Below, piece after piece: positions 32,831 through 46,535 of a DNA stretch of 64,000 bases. The stretch comes from Anoplopoma fimbria. Taxonomy: Eukaryota; Chordata; Actinopteri; Perciformes; Anoplopomatidae. The stretch lies in the NCBI RefSeq assembly GCF_027596085.1, contig NC_072451.1, positions 9,186,598 through 9,250,597 on the forward strand, written 5' to 3'. Position numbers and translations under genes: made by a program. Each line of letters opens with the position of its first letter. The stretch's first letter is position 1. Under the pieces are notes generated by a model. It worked only from the letters and a program-made list of their open reading frames with translations, did not search any database and was not told the origin of the DNA.

Positions 32831-34508
32831 CTTTGAATGACAGGTCTTTAAAAAAACATCAGCATTTCATGATGCTGTTTGAGATTTGTCTACAGGAAGA
32901 GACAAACCTTTATTTTGTAAATGACTTTATTACTGAATGGACCTTTAAATACAGTCATTATGAAGAGGCCCTGTTTAATAACACCTCAAGGTACCAGAGC
33001 AAGTAAAAACATTTAAATAATATTGTAAATTTAATTTGAAAATGCATAGAAGAAGGCGTGCTTGGTTCAAGCACCTGGGCGGCACTGAGGGATCAACAGA
33101 ACATTTTGCTTCTGTTTTCAAATGTCAACGTCTTGAAATATAATGTCTGTCAATCATCTTCTCTTTCTGGAAAAATAACATTAATTATTTTCATTTATTT
33201 AATATACTGTTACTTGGATTATCAAAGTGTTTTGTTTGTGTGTGAAGTCATTGTGGGAAATGTTAAGTTGAAATAAAACCCACAGGACATGAATCTAATC
33301 CTTCAAATGGAATCATTCATCCCAACTTCATGATCCACTCACTTTTTCTCTTCTTCATGTCTCAACACATTTCACAGGTACTGCTTTACGAAGCAGGTGA
33401 GCAGTGTCTTTGTGCTTTATATTATGTGATAATATATGGAACTCACCTCTTTTCTGCTGCGTCACTAAAATCTTACTGCACAGTATAAAATTAAAAAGTC
33501 ATACACCCAAGAATTTCTAACGAGCACAGATTTGTGTATTAAATATGCTGTTTTAAATTAAAACTGTGATAAATTAAACAGCATTTAAAAGTTTAGATTA
33601 TTAATAATTTTGCTCTTTTTCCTAAAAATTGTTTTTTGGCGTCAGTAGGAGCCACTTTATTTTTCACACACACACAGAAACACGTGCGTGCAAAAACATT
33701 TCAATAGTATAAAATAAATAAGTTATGAAATACGGCTAAATAAAGCTGATGATGTTTCTCTCAGCCAGCGGCAGCAGCGGGAGGAGGTGCGATTGTTTTG
33801 TGTTCCCAGGCAGCGTCGGGGGATCGAGACCCCGGCTTGGAATCATGAACTCTGGCACGTCTGCACGGCCGGGTTCGCCAGCCAAACACACACACACACA
33901 CACACACACATACACACACACACAGAACATGACCCTTCGCCAAAATAAAAGCCAAGTTTTCTTTTTCTGCCGCATTACAACAGACGTCTTTAAAAACATT
34001 CTTCTGAGTGACTGGACACCCCTGGCCTCCATTTTGACGTCGCCCACCAGCCGCCATTTTGTAGAAGCCCCTTAATATTTGCCACGTGACCTAACAACAC
34101 ACTTGAAAAAAACAAAAACAAAACAACAACACACACACACATGGCATCCAGGACGAATCGAATGCCGCGGCCTTAAAACAGTCGATATGTGTGTTCATTG
34201 TTTTAGTTGTGTTCCGTTAATTATATAATAAAAGTGCACAAACAGACGAGGCAGACGAGGCTTTGTGTCGGCCAGACGCCGAGGCCAAGACGCCGCTGCC
34301 AATAAGATGCTGCCATTTTAAGAAGACGGCCGATCTCTCTCTCTTCTTCTCTGTTTGTAGTTTATGTCTCTCTCCACTTCGACGGTGTTTAAAAAAAAGG
34401 GAGAAAGAAAGAGAGAGAGAATCCCGTTAGCCGTCTCCATTGTTGGACGCCCAACCAGCCGCCGCTGCCAAGGAGACGCTGCCAACTGCAACACACACGG
34501 GTAAGCAT

Positions 34509-34614
<106 letters not shown>

Positions 34615-34715
34615 TCAGACACAAACACACACTGATTTCTTCACAATTTCGATCACAAACGCACACTTTTAACATTTTCTGTCATACACTGACAGTCGCC
34701 CCAATGCCCCGGCCT

Positions 34716-34722
<7 letters not shown>

Positions 34723-34763
<41 letters not shown>
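34723..34763. repeat. (TG)n microsatellite
   Basis: TG array of about 20 units, opposite in orientation to the AC array 110 bases before it. Confidence 0.96.
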
Positions 34764-34765
<2 letters not shown>

Positions 34766-34977
34766 CCGTCTCTCTCTCTCTCCAGCCTGGCAGCCATCTT
34801 AAAGCGTTGGCAACCATTTTGCAGCTTCTGTCTGTTTTCTTTGAGCGGCTGCCATTCGCCACCTTCTGCCAGAACAAAAGAGGGCCGATGCCATTACCAG
34901 CCATCCGCCACACACACACACACACACACAAACACACATACTGAAACTCACACACTGAACCACACACAGACACAACA

Positions 34978-35024
34978 AGCCCTCCAAAAACCCTCCAAAA
35001 ACCTTCCAGGAACCTTCCAAAACT
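34978..35024. repeat. 11-12 bp minisatellite (CCCTCCAAAAA)
   Basis: Four imperfect copies: CCCTCCAAAAA twice, then CCTTCCAGGAA and CCTTCCAAAAC. Confidence 0.85.
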
Positions 35025-35039
35025 GGTTTGGAATCCGCA

Positions 35040-36543
35040 GCTAATCAGCCGGGTTCCGTGAACTCTGCGGGTTCCCCCAGTGATTCCAACTGGAAACCAG
35101 CCAGTTAACTGGTATAAAAATATAAATGTGATTTGACCTCTGACCTCTGGCTGCTGATTATCATCTAAACGGGATGAAACGGCAGCGCACACTTTCAAAG
35201 AAGGCATTGATTTGTCTTTTGACTTCTCTCTTCAAAGAGCCCAAATGTTGTGCTCCACTCTGTTCCTGCTGCTAAAAAAAGGAGATAAGATAATTCTGAA
35301 GGAAGAGCCAAACGCCATGTCCGTCATCATAATATCTATAAAAATATGGGAAAATAAAAAGGCTCCAAACTTCTAAAGGCAACCGTCATACTAAAAATGT
35401 TCATGTAAAGTGGCACTTTCATCTTGATTCCTTAAACTTTTATTTTTGTGCTGTAAAGAGACTCGTCACTCTACAGGACTCTTGTTTTTGTCTTTGACAG
35501 AGAGACAGAAGAAGAAGAAAATGTCACCTGATTGAAAACTAAACTAACAAAAAAAAGAGAAGGAAAAAGAAAACATACTAAAACTGCAAAGAATAAATAA
35601 TGAATCCCAAACTACAATCATAAACGGGTAAAGAAGTAAAACAGTCATTTTAAAGGAAAGTGCTGAGCCACACTGTGGTTTCATTAGCGAGGTTCCAATA
35701 TCCAAAAAACACACAAAGAAGACATCAGTGTGACAATGCTGAACACGAGTCATTCAACAGAGAAAAAGAGCCATAAAACAGGAAACACTTATTAAATACA
35801 ACCTTTACAATGTGGCAATAAATAAGTTGAATACCACAGAACTGAGTAAATACTATAATACGACTAAAACAAAACAGACCATCATTTTCAAACTCAAGTC
35901 CTGCTGGTTATTTATTTCCTAATAAAATAAATAAAATCATTCTAAAAACACATATATTGTACATATTTTTTTATATTTTTCATATTTGTATTGTTTCTAT
36001 TTCATGTATGTCTCTTGACTGTTGCAGTAATTGCTCCTATCTTATTTTTTACTATGTTTATTGTTATTCACCAAAACAAAATAAAGTGTATTCCAGTCCT
36101 TAAATCCTGCCCCAAACAAACTCATAATCATAAAACTAAACTAACAAACTAAGAAAATAAACAAAATAAAAACAGAGCGCTGTCACTCTGCTGCAAATCA
36201 GTCAGGACTCAGTTCAGAGGTCATTAGAAGGGAGACATGAAGACAATGTCACCTGACTGAAGACAAATGAAGAGGGACAATCTCTTCATGTTAATATGAA
36301 ATAAATTAATTTATATTTTTGTACTGAATAAATAAAATTCAAATACAAGTGATATTCTAAAGACACCTGCTGGGCAGGGGGAGATTTGGAAGCTGTCCCC
36401 CTGTTCCGATATCGCCGTTTAAATACTGCACTGAAATCAGTGTTCACGGTTTTATGATCTGCAGATGATAATAAAAAAACTTAAATAAAATAAAATATTT
36501 AAATTCATATTTATAGTTATATTTAATAATGTTTTTGCAGACA

Positions 36544-36545
<2 letters not shown>
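35040..36545. other. intron 2 stretch without recognised features
   Basis: Mostly AT-rich sequence (35270-36120 especially) with many AAATAA words. No repeat family, exon or RNA gene was recognised. Confidence 0.5.

Positions 36546-36549
<4 letters not shown>

Positions 36550-36619
<70 letters not shown>
36550..36619. repeat. (TG)n microsatellite
   Basis: Pure TG array of 35 units. Confidence 0.97.
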
Positions 36620-36620
<1 letters not shown>

Positions 36621-36753
36621 TCTGTGGTTCCATCTGGACTTTGGGCAAATTGAAATAGTGTGTTTTTCAGGTGGGCGGGGTCGGATTGATGAATTGCTGT
36701 ATTGATCGGAGCTCTGCCTCACTTACCATAATTATAGCTCTCTAATGGATGAT

Positions 36754-36756
<3 letters not shown>

Positions 36757-36845
<89 letters not shown>
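36757..36845. repeat. (AC)n microsatellite
   Basis: Pure AC array of 44 units, 138 bases from the TG array at 36550-36619 and in opposite orientation, so the two can pair. Confidence 0.97.
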
Positions 36846-36847
<2 letters not shown>

Positions 36848-36929
36848 TTCTGTGTGTGTGTAAGAGTCAACCTCACACACTGAAGAAGATAAGTTTCCTT
36901 GTTATCATTATTCTTATTTCGGGTTCCTG

Positions 36930-38032
36930 TTCCTCCTTTTTCCTCGATTCCTCTCCACCTTCTTCTCTTGTTCCCTTTCTTCTTTCCTTCCCTCCTCCCT
37001 ACAGTTCATCCTCTGTCCCTTCCCTCCTCCCTTCCCTCCTTCCTCACTTCCTTTGATCCTTCTTTCCTCCCTTCACTTCTCCATCCCGTCCTTTGTTCCT
37101 TCTGCCCTTACATCCTCCCTCCTCTTTCTCTTCCTCCTGTCCTACATCCTTGCCTCCTCTACTCCCTCATTCATCCCTTAGTCTCTTGCTCCCCGTCTAG
37201 CTCCCTATAAAGATGCATCCTTCTGTCCTACAGCACATTCTTCCATCCCTTCCAACCAACATTCCTCCTTCGCAGCCTCCATCGCTTCCTTCTTTCCCCC
37301 CTTCCTCTCGTATGTCCTTCCTGTCCCCGTCATCCTCAATATCTAATATTTTCCTTCTACACTTCCAATTTTCCTTCTTTGTATCCCCTTTTGCTCCTGT
37401 CTCTTCCTTTTACCCTCTCTTCTCCATCTTTTCCTCCTATTTCCTTATCCTCACTTGTATCCTTCATCACTTTCTTTCTTTCTACTTTCATCACTTAGTC
37501 CATTGCTCTCATTTTTGATCCTTCCTCCTTTCCTTCTTTCAAACTCTACCTCCCATCCTTTCCCCCCCCCAGCCTCCCTATTCCATTTCTGCCTTCCTTC
37601 CCCTCTTCCTTACTTCCTTTCCTCCCTTTCTCGCTCGCTCTCTCCTTTTCTGTTTCTTACTCCCTCACTACACTACATCATCCCTCTTCCACTCTTCACC
37701 CTTCTGTCATCCCTTTGCCTCTCTCTTCCTTTGTGTTTACCTCTCTTCTTTCCTCCTCCAAACAATTTTTCTTTCTTTCTTTCGTACATCCCCCTCCTCT
37801 ATTTCCTCCGTCCATCTCTTTTTCACTTCCTTCCTTGTTTTTGTCCATCCTCACTACCTCTATTCTTTCTTTTCTCCCTTTGTCACTTCCTTCCTCCCTG
37901 CCTCCCTCTTTTGTGCCTCCATTCTCTGTCCTCCGTCTCTTCCCCCTTTTCTTTCCTTCATTCCCTCCTCTGTCTCCTCCTTCCTTCCTCTATTACATCC
38001 TCCCTCCCTCTTCTCTTCCTTCCTCATCTGCA
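36930..38032. repeat. polypyrimidine tract, about 1.1 kb (plus strand)
   Basis: Long run of CTTCCTCC-type words with few purines. It is purine-rich in the nfia transcript. The long Ser/Leu/Pro frames across it come from composition. It is the largest such tract in the window. Confidence 0.92.
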
Positions 38033-38120
38033 GGTTGATCAATACTGATAAATTATTGATTATTCAGAGAGCTGCTGAGACCGATGACTTTCCAATCTCA
38101 TGTTCCTTAAAAAAAGCTTT

Positions 38121-38200
38121 ACATCCAATCAAAACCCTCTCTCATATGACAACCATCCAATCAGAGTCCAGTCCTGCCTGACCAACGTCCAATCAGACTT
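38121..38200 (+). promoter_or_regulatory. three CCAATCA boxes spaced exactly 32 bp
   Basis: CCAATCA occurs at 38125, 38157 and 38189. An inverted copy (TGATTGG) lies at 38364. The first two are within 32-bp units that also share a GAC-AAC word, so this may be a decayed 32-bp minisatellite. CCAATCA matches the NF-Y consensus, and NF-Y sites often recur at about this spacing. Confidence 0.4.
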
Positions 38201-38495
38201 CATTCCTAAAAAACACACATTTCATTACTTATATCTGTTTGGAGGGAGGAGAGAGAGGGAGGAGAGGAAGAGGAGATTTGAGGAGGATGTGAGGAGTGAC
38301 GGAGGATGAGAAGAGAAAAAGAAGAGGAGGATGAAGGGATGGACGAAGGAGTAACTCTGTCTCTGATTGGCTGGTTTCAGTGTTTTTGGAAACTTTATCA
38401 TAATTTTCTCTCACTCTCTCCCCCATGATTTCCTCCCCTTATTTTCTTCCCTCTCCCCCTTTTTTTCTCTCAGGAACGGATGTCTGGCTAAGATA

Positions 38496-38512
38496 ACACA
38501 CACGCATGCACG

Positions 38513-38591
<79 letters not shown>
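38496..38591. repeat. (CA)n microsatellite, interrupted
   Basis: CA array with CGCATG and CG interruptions. Confidence 0.96.
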
Positions 38592-38595
<4 letters not shown>

Positions 38596-38835
38596 GTGCT
38601 TTATCTGTAGTGATTTCACCATAATCTGCTATAGACTCTACCGCCATTAATCACATTGTGTGTGTGTGTTTGTGTATGTTTGTGTTTATGAGAGTTTATG
38701 AGAGTGTGTTTGTGTGTTTGTGTGTATGTACAGTTTGTCCATCCTTCAACTGTATGGATTACCCAGAGTGCAGCAGAAAAGAGAGAGAGAGAGCAGAAAG
38801 TACAGAGGAAGAGGACGAGTTCTTCTTTCATTCAC

Positions 38836-38838
<3 letters not shown>

Positions 38839-38929
<91 letters not shown>
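38839..38929. repeat. (AC)n microsatellite
   Basis: Pure AC array of 45 units. Confidence 0.97.
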
Positions 38930-38931
<2 letters not shown>

Positions 38932-40500
38932 GCAGGCAGGGCGTCGTGCCAGCCTCGATGCCAGGCTCAGGGTTGCCGTGGTGACGGTAGGGGCCCTGGT
39001 GGGTGGGGTGGGGAGGTCACAGCACCCCAAAAAATCTCAGAACAAGAACTGAGGCTGTGACTGAAATCCCTCGTTTATTATCTATCATTATACATAAACA
39101 CTCAGCTAACTCTGAAAGGAAACGTCTATAAAATAAGCTGTAATATACCATAAACAAATATTCTGTGAATAGTGTGTTTGCAAAATCTTGAACCTTGTAT
39201 GTTTCCATACACCGTTTTATTTGTGGAAACACTCGGGGAAAAAAAGCCGAATAATTAAATTAAGTAGTTAAATACGTTTTCATTGAAAATAGTGAAGCTG
39301 AGATAAAAAAGTTTTCTAATCTACTTTGACATACAGTAGGTTTTACAAACATTCAGTCCTGTGGACACCAGACAGTGGAGGTGTCTGCTTCCAGTCTAGA
39401 CTGGGACGTTTGGATGCCATCCACGTCTCCATCCAGACTGTTCTGTGGACCTTTCAAAGCTATACCTACAATAATAAATGCCCTGCAATAGGTAGATATC
39501 CCACAAAACTGATTTGTACGTGACCGACAATCATGAATCATGAACCAGGAAGTACAAAGACAGGAAAAACCCACACAGGCTGAACAGAAGGGGAGGGGGA
39601 TCGGCCGAACAAACAATGTTCTTTCACCCAGGAGACCGTGGTTCTTGTCCCCGTGTGAAACAAGAAGACAACATGGATTTATTTGCCATGTAACTTCAAC
39701 AGTTAAGTAACGCCACTTCCCTAGTTATTGTAACCCAAAGCACAATCTTTTCCTAAACCTAACCAAACTGAGTTGTTTCCTTTGAAGGCGGAGGTTTATT
39801 TTGATAAGACCGTATGCATGATACGAGCTGAATTTGACAGGTGTTGCTGGACTTTCGTAAGAAAAAGCACGGAAAGTGATGAGTAACTTTTACTAACTGT
39901 TACATACGTTGTCTATAAATTCTGTAAAAAAATAAAAAAAGGGAGGGATTACAAACGAGTGTATTATTCAATTAACACCACTAAAGGGTTGATCCACTCA
40001 AATCTCACTCGTATGTTTTTTCTTCCCTTAAGTGATAAAATAGTCGGGCGGTTTTGGTCGGAGATTTCTGACCTGTCGTCCCATTTAGTCTGCGCTGCTC
40101 AAAACAGTATTTGCAGAGACACCGTGTCAGTAATATTCCTCTGGATGATCAACAGAGCCTCGCCTCCACATTCAGTAAAACAAGGTTTAAGGAGCAACTA
40201 AAGAGGTTTTTCTTTAATAAACAAAAACAAAAAAGTTTCCTTGATGGTACCTCAAATAAATTAGAAATTTGTTTGTGTGTTTCTGTCGAATGTTCTTTTT
40301 GAAGAAAATTGTTGTATTGTGATGTTATTGGAGGAGTATATGTTGCTATGACAACAACACATATGGGATCCAAGTTAAAACACTAAATCTGATAATAATA
40401 ACTTTTTTCCTGAAGAGCTCTGAACATTCTGATCATTTCAATAAGTTCAATAAACATCAACCGATTTCACTAAACTATGACTTTTTACATTGTTCAGGGC
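38930..40500. other. intron 2 stretch with one repeat-like segment
   Basis: 39590-39830 resembles a dispersed teleost repeat (GTTCTTGTCCCCGTGTG, AAGTAACGCCACTTCCCTAG, AATCTTTTCCTAAACCTAACC). The rest is unremarkable AT-rich sequence with no recognisable gene. Confidence 0.45.
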
Positions 40501-40505
40501 CAGTC

Positions 40506-40586
<81 letters not shown>
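40506..40586. repeat. (AC)n microsatellite
   Basis: Pure AC array of about 40 units. Confidence 0.97.
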
Positions 40587-40591
<5 letters not shown>

Positions 40592-40830
40592 TCAAACAAA
40601 CCTATTGGCAACAGACACACACACTCACACTCTGATCCAGGCGGTGTGACCAGGTGGTTTGTGGGTAAAGGCTCTGGCACGTCGCCACACACACACAGAT
40701 GGTTACCAACCCTCACTGCCGTCTACCTCGCTCCACCTCTCTCTCTCTCTCTCTCTCTACAATATGCTCGTGCACGAATCCACGTACACGCTGCCAACCA
40801 GCATATGCCCTGCCAAACGGGTCACTGAGC

Positions 40831-40831
<1 letters not shown>

Positions 40832-40897
<66 letters not shown>
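40832..40897. repeat. (AC)n microsatellite
   Basis: Pure AC array of 33 units, directly followed by a retroelement-like 3' tail. Confidence 0.97.
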
Positions 40898-40898
<1 letters not shown>

Positions 40899-40940
40899 TT
40901 TCCCCGCTGCGGGACTAATAAAGGATTATCTTATCTTATA
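40896..40940 (+). mobile_element. 3' tail of a teleost LINE/SINE retroelement
   Basis: AAATTTCCCCGCTGCGGGAC, then TAATAAAGGATTATCTTATCTTA, is a 3' end I recognise from very common 5'-truncated teleost retroelements, including the short 3' TCTTA repeats. Only about 45 bases remain. Confidence 0.6.
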
Positions 40941-40943
40941 CAA

Positions 40944-40974
<31 letters not shown>

Positions 40975-41897
40975 AACACACAAACACACTGGGACTGATG
41001 ATTTTGTTTATGTTTTTGTCTGGGTGTGAAAAAACATCTTGATTAATTGAGACATAATATGAAAAAAAGTTTGTGATGAGTTATTTTTTATCTGATATGA
41101 TGATCAGATGATTTGTTATGAATCATTAATTGAACCCCTGATGATTTTTTTGATGTTGTTCTGACTGGAAGAGCAGTTTGTGAAATCACTTCAAACTCTA
41201 AAGTAAAATATATAAAATCTGAAATGGATTAAAAAAAAAAAGCCAGTAAACCCTCTTAATATGAATCAATCTGCGGATTTACTTTAATAATCGATTCATT
41301 TTTTTGTCTCTAAAGTTTGATGATCCAGCTGATCTTCCGACCGACAAAACAGTTAATCAAGTCATCATTTCAGTTTAAAGGAGCAGCTGAACTCCGTCTC
41401 ATTTTCATGACTGGTTTGAGCAGGAAAACAGGCCACACAATAGAACTCCACCACGAGTACCAATTTGTTGTACAAAGAAATAAAAAAGCAGTGTGTCGAT
41501 GAACAGAAAAGTAACAGAACCTGTTACAGAACCGGAGCCAGGTTTTTACCAGACACTATATAATAAGTCTTATAAATATAAATGTTTAACTGTTTTTGTG
41601 TGTATAAGACATAATGGAATCAGTCTAAAAAAGCCCACAAGGTGTCTGTTTCTAATTGACGTAATGAATATAAATGTCCCCAAAGTTTGTAATAATATAT
41701 AAAATGGGCAGTGCACATTAATCTGCTTTTCTTTTTTTTACTTTTTAACACTTTATGAGAATCAAGATGAAGATCTAGAGATGAATGAATCAATAACAAC
41801 AATAATCATTAAAAGGAGAAACCCCACCACTGTTCCTGTGTCAGTGTTACATTTCAACACACAGGAAACTACTGTGGATTCCCCGTTACTGTGTCTC

Positions 41898-41928
<31 letters not shown>

Positions 41929-41983
41929 CCCTGAACATATGGAGGAGGATAGCGGCCTCGCTACACAGCTGTCTAACCCACCC

Positions 41984-43440
<1,457 letters not shown>

Positions 43441-43451
43441 ACTTCTACTCC

Positions 43452-44010
43452 GGACAGCAGCAGGAGGAGGAGGAGGAGGAGAAGGTGGATTTGAAGAGGA
43501 GGAAGGAGAGGTATGGCAGGAACAAGGGAGGAAGAGGTAAAGTGAGAGAGCGAGGATGGCAGAGGAAGAAAGGGAGGGTGGTGAAAGAGGAAAAGGGGGA
43601 GGAGGTGATGGGAGAAAAGGTTAAAGGAGGAAAAAAGGATTATAAACAGGAAATAGATGAGAGGAAGATTAAGAGAGAGTAGAGGGGAGACGAAGAGCAG
43701 GTGGTGGGGTAAGAGGAAGAATAAAAGAGAAGGAAAGGAGGACGAAGCCCAAAAGGAGGAAGACATGTATCAGCAAGGGAGGAAGACGAGGAGGCAGAGA
43801 GAGGAGGAGAAGGAAGTAGGAGATGGTTGGAAGTTTGGAGAAGGAGAACTTGCGCGAGAATAAACAGAGAAGAGAAAAGAGTGAAAGGGGTAAGACAAAG
43901 AAGATGAGGTGGATGAGTGAGCAAGAAACATGTAAGAGAAAGAGATAGAGGAGGAGATGGAGGGTGAATGTAGTGGATGAAAAGAAAGAGGAGAAGAGGA
44001 AACAGATTCA
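43452..44010. repeat. polypurine tract (plus strand)
   Basis: About 560 bases of GAGGA/AAGAG words with (GGA)n near 43462-43480. Confidence 0.9.
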
Positions 44011-44624
44011 TGAAGTTTAAACCGGATTTGTTTTACCAGATAAAACTAGTTTTTACTTTATACACACACTGTCCTACTGCCACATATACTAACTAGAGCA
44101 CCAAATGTGGATTCAACCGCCTCTGAAAATAGTCCCCCACATATGCACTTTTAGGAAATTTCCGAGCCTTTTTTTTTATATGAAACTTCATATTTGTGTT
44201 TTTGCAGATTTTACATCTTCAGAGTGAACCAGTGAGCACGGAGCTGGAGAGCCACGTATATGGACCAACAGACGTTTATAGTATGACAGATATGAAATAA
44301 CTAATAATACTCGGAATAAACCAACATTTTGTTAGAGACAAAGAAAACCCACGAGATATTGATGGACTTCTGGCCTTTTCACAGAATCCGCCAATGTATT
44401 TGCTTCAAACCTCCGCGGCAGAACTCCCAGAATGCTCCGCTGCAGCAGCAGACAGGGGGGTCAGGCCGATCGTTGACGAATACATTTCCTGCTTTTTATT
44501 CTTTCCTCTGGAAACAGGAAGCAAGCTTAAATGCCCTTTTGATACCTGACTAGAGTTTACACCAGGAAGAAAAAGAAAAAAAAAACTCCAATTAAGACAA
44601 ATCTGTCCTCCTTGACGTGTCCTC

Positions 44625-44655
44625 CCACCACCACCACCACCACCACCACCACCAC
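44625..44655. repeat. (CCA)n trinucleotide repeat
   Basis: About ten CCA units. Confidence 0.93.
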
Positions 44656-44883
44656 TATCATCACCCTCTCCCATCATGCCTTTTCTGTTTCTGCTAAGTC
44701 CTCGGCAGCTCCCCTCTCTCTCTGGTCTGAAGCCTCGGGCCGGCCGGGCCTTTTTCGACAGAATAAAAAAAACTCACACAAAGAGAGAAATAAACAGAGA
44801 GAGCAGCGGTGGAAACCAGCAGCGTCTCAGCGGTTTTAATTTGGCATTGTCTTCCTCTGACGCCCCCGAAAGGCACCGAGATG

Positions 44884-44905
44884 AAAAAAAAAAAAAAAAA
44901 AAAAA
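44884..44905 (+). repeat. A22 homopolymer
   Basis: Twenty-two consecutive A residues with no recognisable retroelement body upstream. Confidence 0.9.
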
Positions 44906-45054
44906 GAATGCCAGAAAAGAACCTAAAAAAACACACACACATATCAGAAGCCCTCCTCCCCCCCTCTTCTCTCCCTCCTCCTCCTCCTCCTCCCGCGCTG
45001 CAAACAAACAAGACGAGCAATCGCATTCGGGCGCAAACGAGTGGAACCACATCA

Positions 45055-45260
45055 AACACAGATGCTAATCCTTTCTGGATCCGCAGCGCGTCCTCCTTAC
45101 TATTAATAGTGCTGGAAGGAGGAAAAGAACATTACGGCTCTAATTCACTTTATTGTGTCGACGCATTAGCGAGACGGCGACGGCGAGGCCCTGCTCGCTG
45201 AATTAGAAACGATGTCAGATTCCCGCCTGGTTTACCGATCACCTATTTGTGGAGCGGATC
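45055..45260. other. candidate conserved noncoding element
   Basis: Complex, CpG-containing sequence with at least five TAAT/ATTA-type cores (GCTAATCC, TATTAATAG, CTAATTCAC, GCATTAGCG, GAATTAGAAAC). GCTAATCC resembles an Otx/bicoid-type site. It is surrounded by low-complexity sequence, so its retained complexity is notable. Confidence 0.4.
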
Positions 45261-45497
45261 GGAGCGTGGCTTTTTAACCCATCGACCCCCACCCTGATAA
45301 CGGCACGCTGAAGCATGTCGGAGAGGGGCATTGTGGGAAGTTTGGTGTGTTTTTTCCAGCTGAGGGTTCAAATCAGAAATCATCAGCTGTCAAAAGACTA
45401 ACAGATAAACTGCAGCTACCACAATGCATTGGTCTGGTTCATCACAGCAAGGCCTTGTTCCCTGACTACTCATACACTGATGCATGGTGCGTACCCT

Positions 45498-45652
45498 CTA
45501 TCGGAAGATCGGGGGTTCGATCCCCGGCTCCTCTAGTCCATGTCTTTGTGTACTTGTGCGATACACTTAACATGGTGAATTACATGTAGTGTAAAAGTGC
45601 TTCAAGTGGTTGGAAGACTGGAAAGGCGCTATACAAGTACAAGTCTATTTAC
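45498..45652 (+). mobile_element. tRNA-derived SINE, 5' truncated
   Basis: It contains an exact RNA polymerase III B box (GGGTTCGATCCCCGG, about 45511-45525) followed by CTCCTCTAGTCC and ACACTTAACA. The 3' body is AAAAGTGCTTCAAGTGGTTG and GAAGACTGGAAAGGCGCTAT, then ACAAGTACAAGTC. This order matches a SINE I know to be frequent in teleosts. The A-box half is not convincing, so the copy is probably truncated or diverged at its 5' end. It lies in the opposite orientation to nfia. Confidence 0.75.
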
Positions 45653-45899
45653 ACAGATACTTAAGGTCAAGTACATAGAGCGTACTTGAACATCAGATTG
45701 CATGTACAAAAAGGATTGGATGTTGAGGATCGAGCTGAAACAGCTGATCGACAAACGCTTTGATTCATTAAAAACAACAAGTTGATCTTTTTCTTGAAAA
45801 CACAAAGAGTGCATGTACACCGAAAAGATCAGCTGTACACACACACACACACACACACCTCCAGAAGCATCGTTACAGAGCGTCCTGGTGTCAGATAGT

Positions 45900-46260
45900 G
45901 TGTTTTAGGTGCAAACCTGAACTGCAACAGTTCACCCTCCACATCACATACTTTTTCTTTGTATTTCACTACATACTGCAGATGTCCTTACAAATGATGT
46001 CCTGTTGCATGCAGTATGTATTCAATTGGGACATACTACTTCCTCATAACATTGCACCTTGAACTTTGGACCTGTTGCTCGTATATCCACTGGGCAAAGG
46101 ATTGTGGGTCAGAATAGCGTGCTGGCTTAACTACTGCAAAAAGCCACTGGATGCAGTTAGGACATCTTGGTATTTTTGGCGTACTTCATTCAACATACTA
46201 TGTATTGGGACAACAAAATCTTTTTCTGACGTACTAAATAGCATAGAAGTATGGGTAATG
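45900..46260. repeat. interspersed repeat-like sequence with ACATACT words
   Basis: TTTCACTACATACTGCAG, GCAGTATGTATTCAATTGGG, CATACTATGTATTGGGAC and TACTAAATAGCATAGAAG suggest a diverged dispersed repeat with internal inverted ACATACT/AGTATGT words. I cannot name the class. Confidence 0.4.
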
Positions 46261-46404
46261 GATCACCACAGCTTGTTGCATGTTATGCTCCAGCTGTTTC
46301 TCCACCCATTTCCTGCCATCTCTTGACAGTCAATAAAGGAGTTACTGTAGTAAAATAAAACGTCAAAGTCTTAATTATAACTAGGAAACTGATATATATG
46401 CAAA

Positions 46405-46535
46405 CTGGCACTTAACTAAGTACATTCACTAAGGTACTGTGCTTGAGTACAATGTTGAGGTGATTGTACATCATATTTCCGTTGTAAGATCCTTTATATG
46501 TTTGACAGCTTTGGTGACTTTACAGATTTAGATCA
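46405..46535. repeat. interspersed repeat fragment, 'AAGTACTT' family
   Basis: AACTAAGTACATTCACTAAG, TGCTTGAGTACAATGTTGAG and GACAGCTTTGGTGACTTTAC match 2705-2870 in the same orientation. Confidence 0.55.

Noticed and set aside
33800..33840. tRNA-like GGGGATCGAGACCCCGG
   Set aside because: Does not match the B-box consensus well, and no A box or acceptor stem is present. More likely a short hairpin.
37455..38048. 197-codon Ser/Leu/Pro-rich plus-strand open frame
   Set aside because: Same composition artefact in the 1.1-kb pyrimidine tract.
45498..45560. tRNA gene
   Set aside because: An exact B box is present, but no clover-leaf with acceptor stem can be drawn and the 3' body is that of a SINE.
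46066..46326. 86-codon plus-strand open frame
   Set aside because: Falls in a repeat-like ACATACT segment. No recognised protein family.
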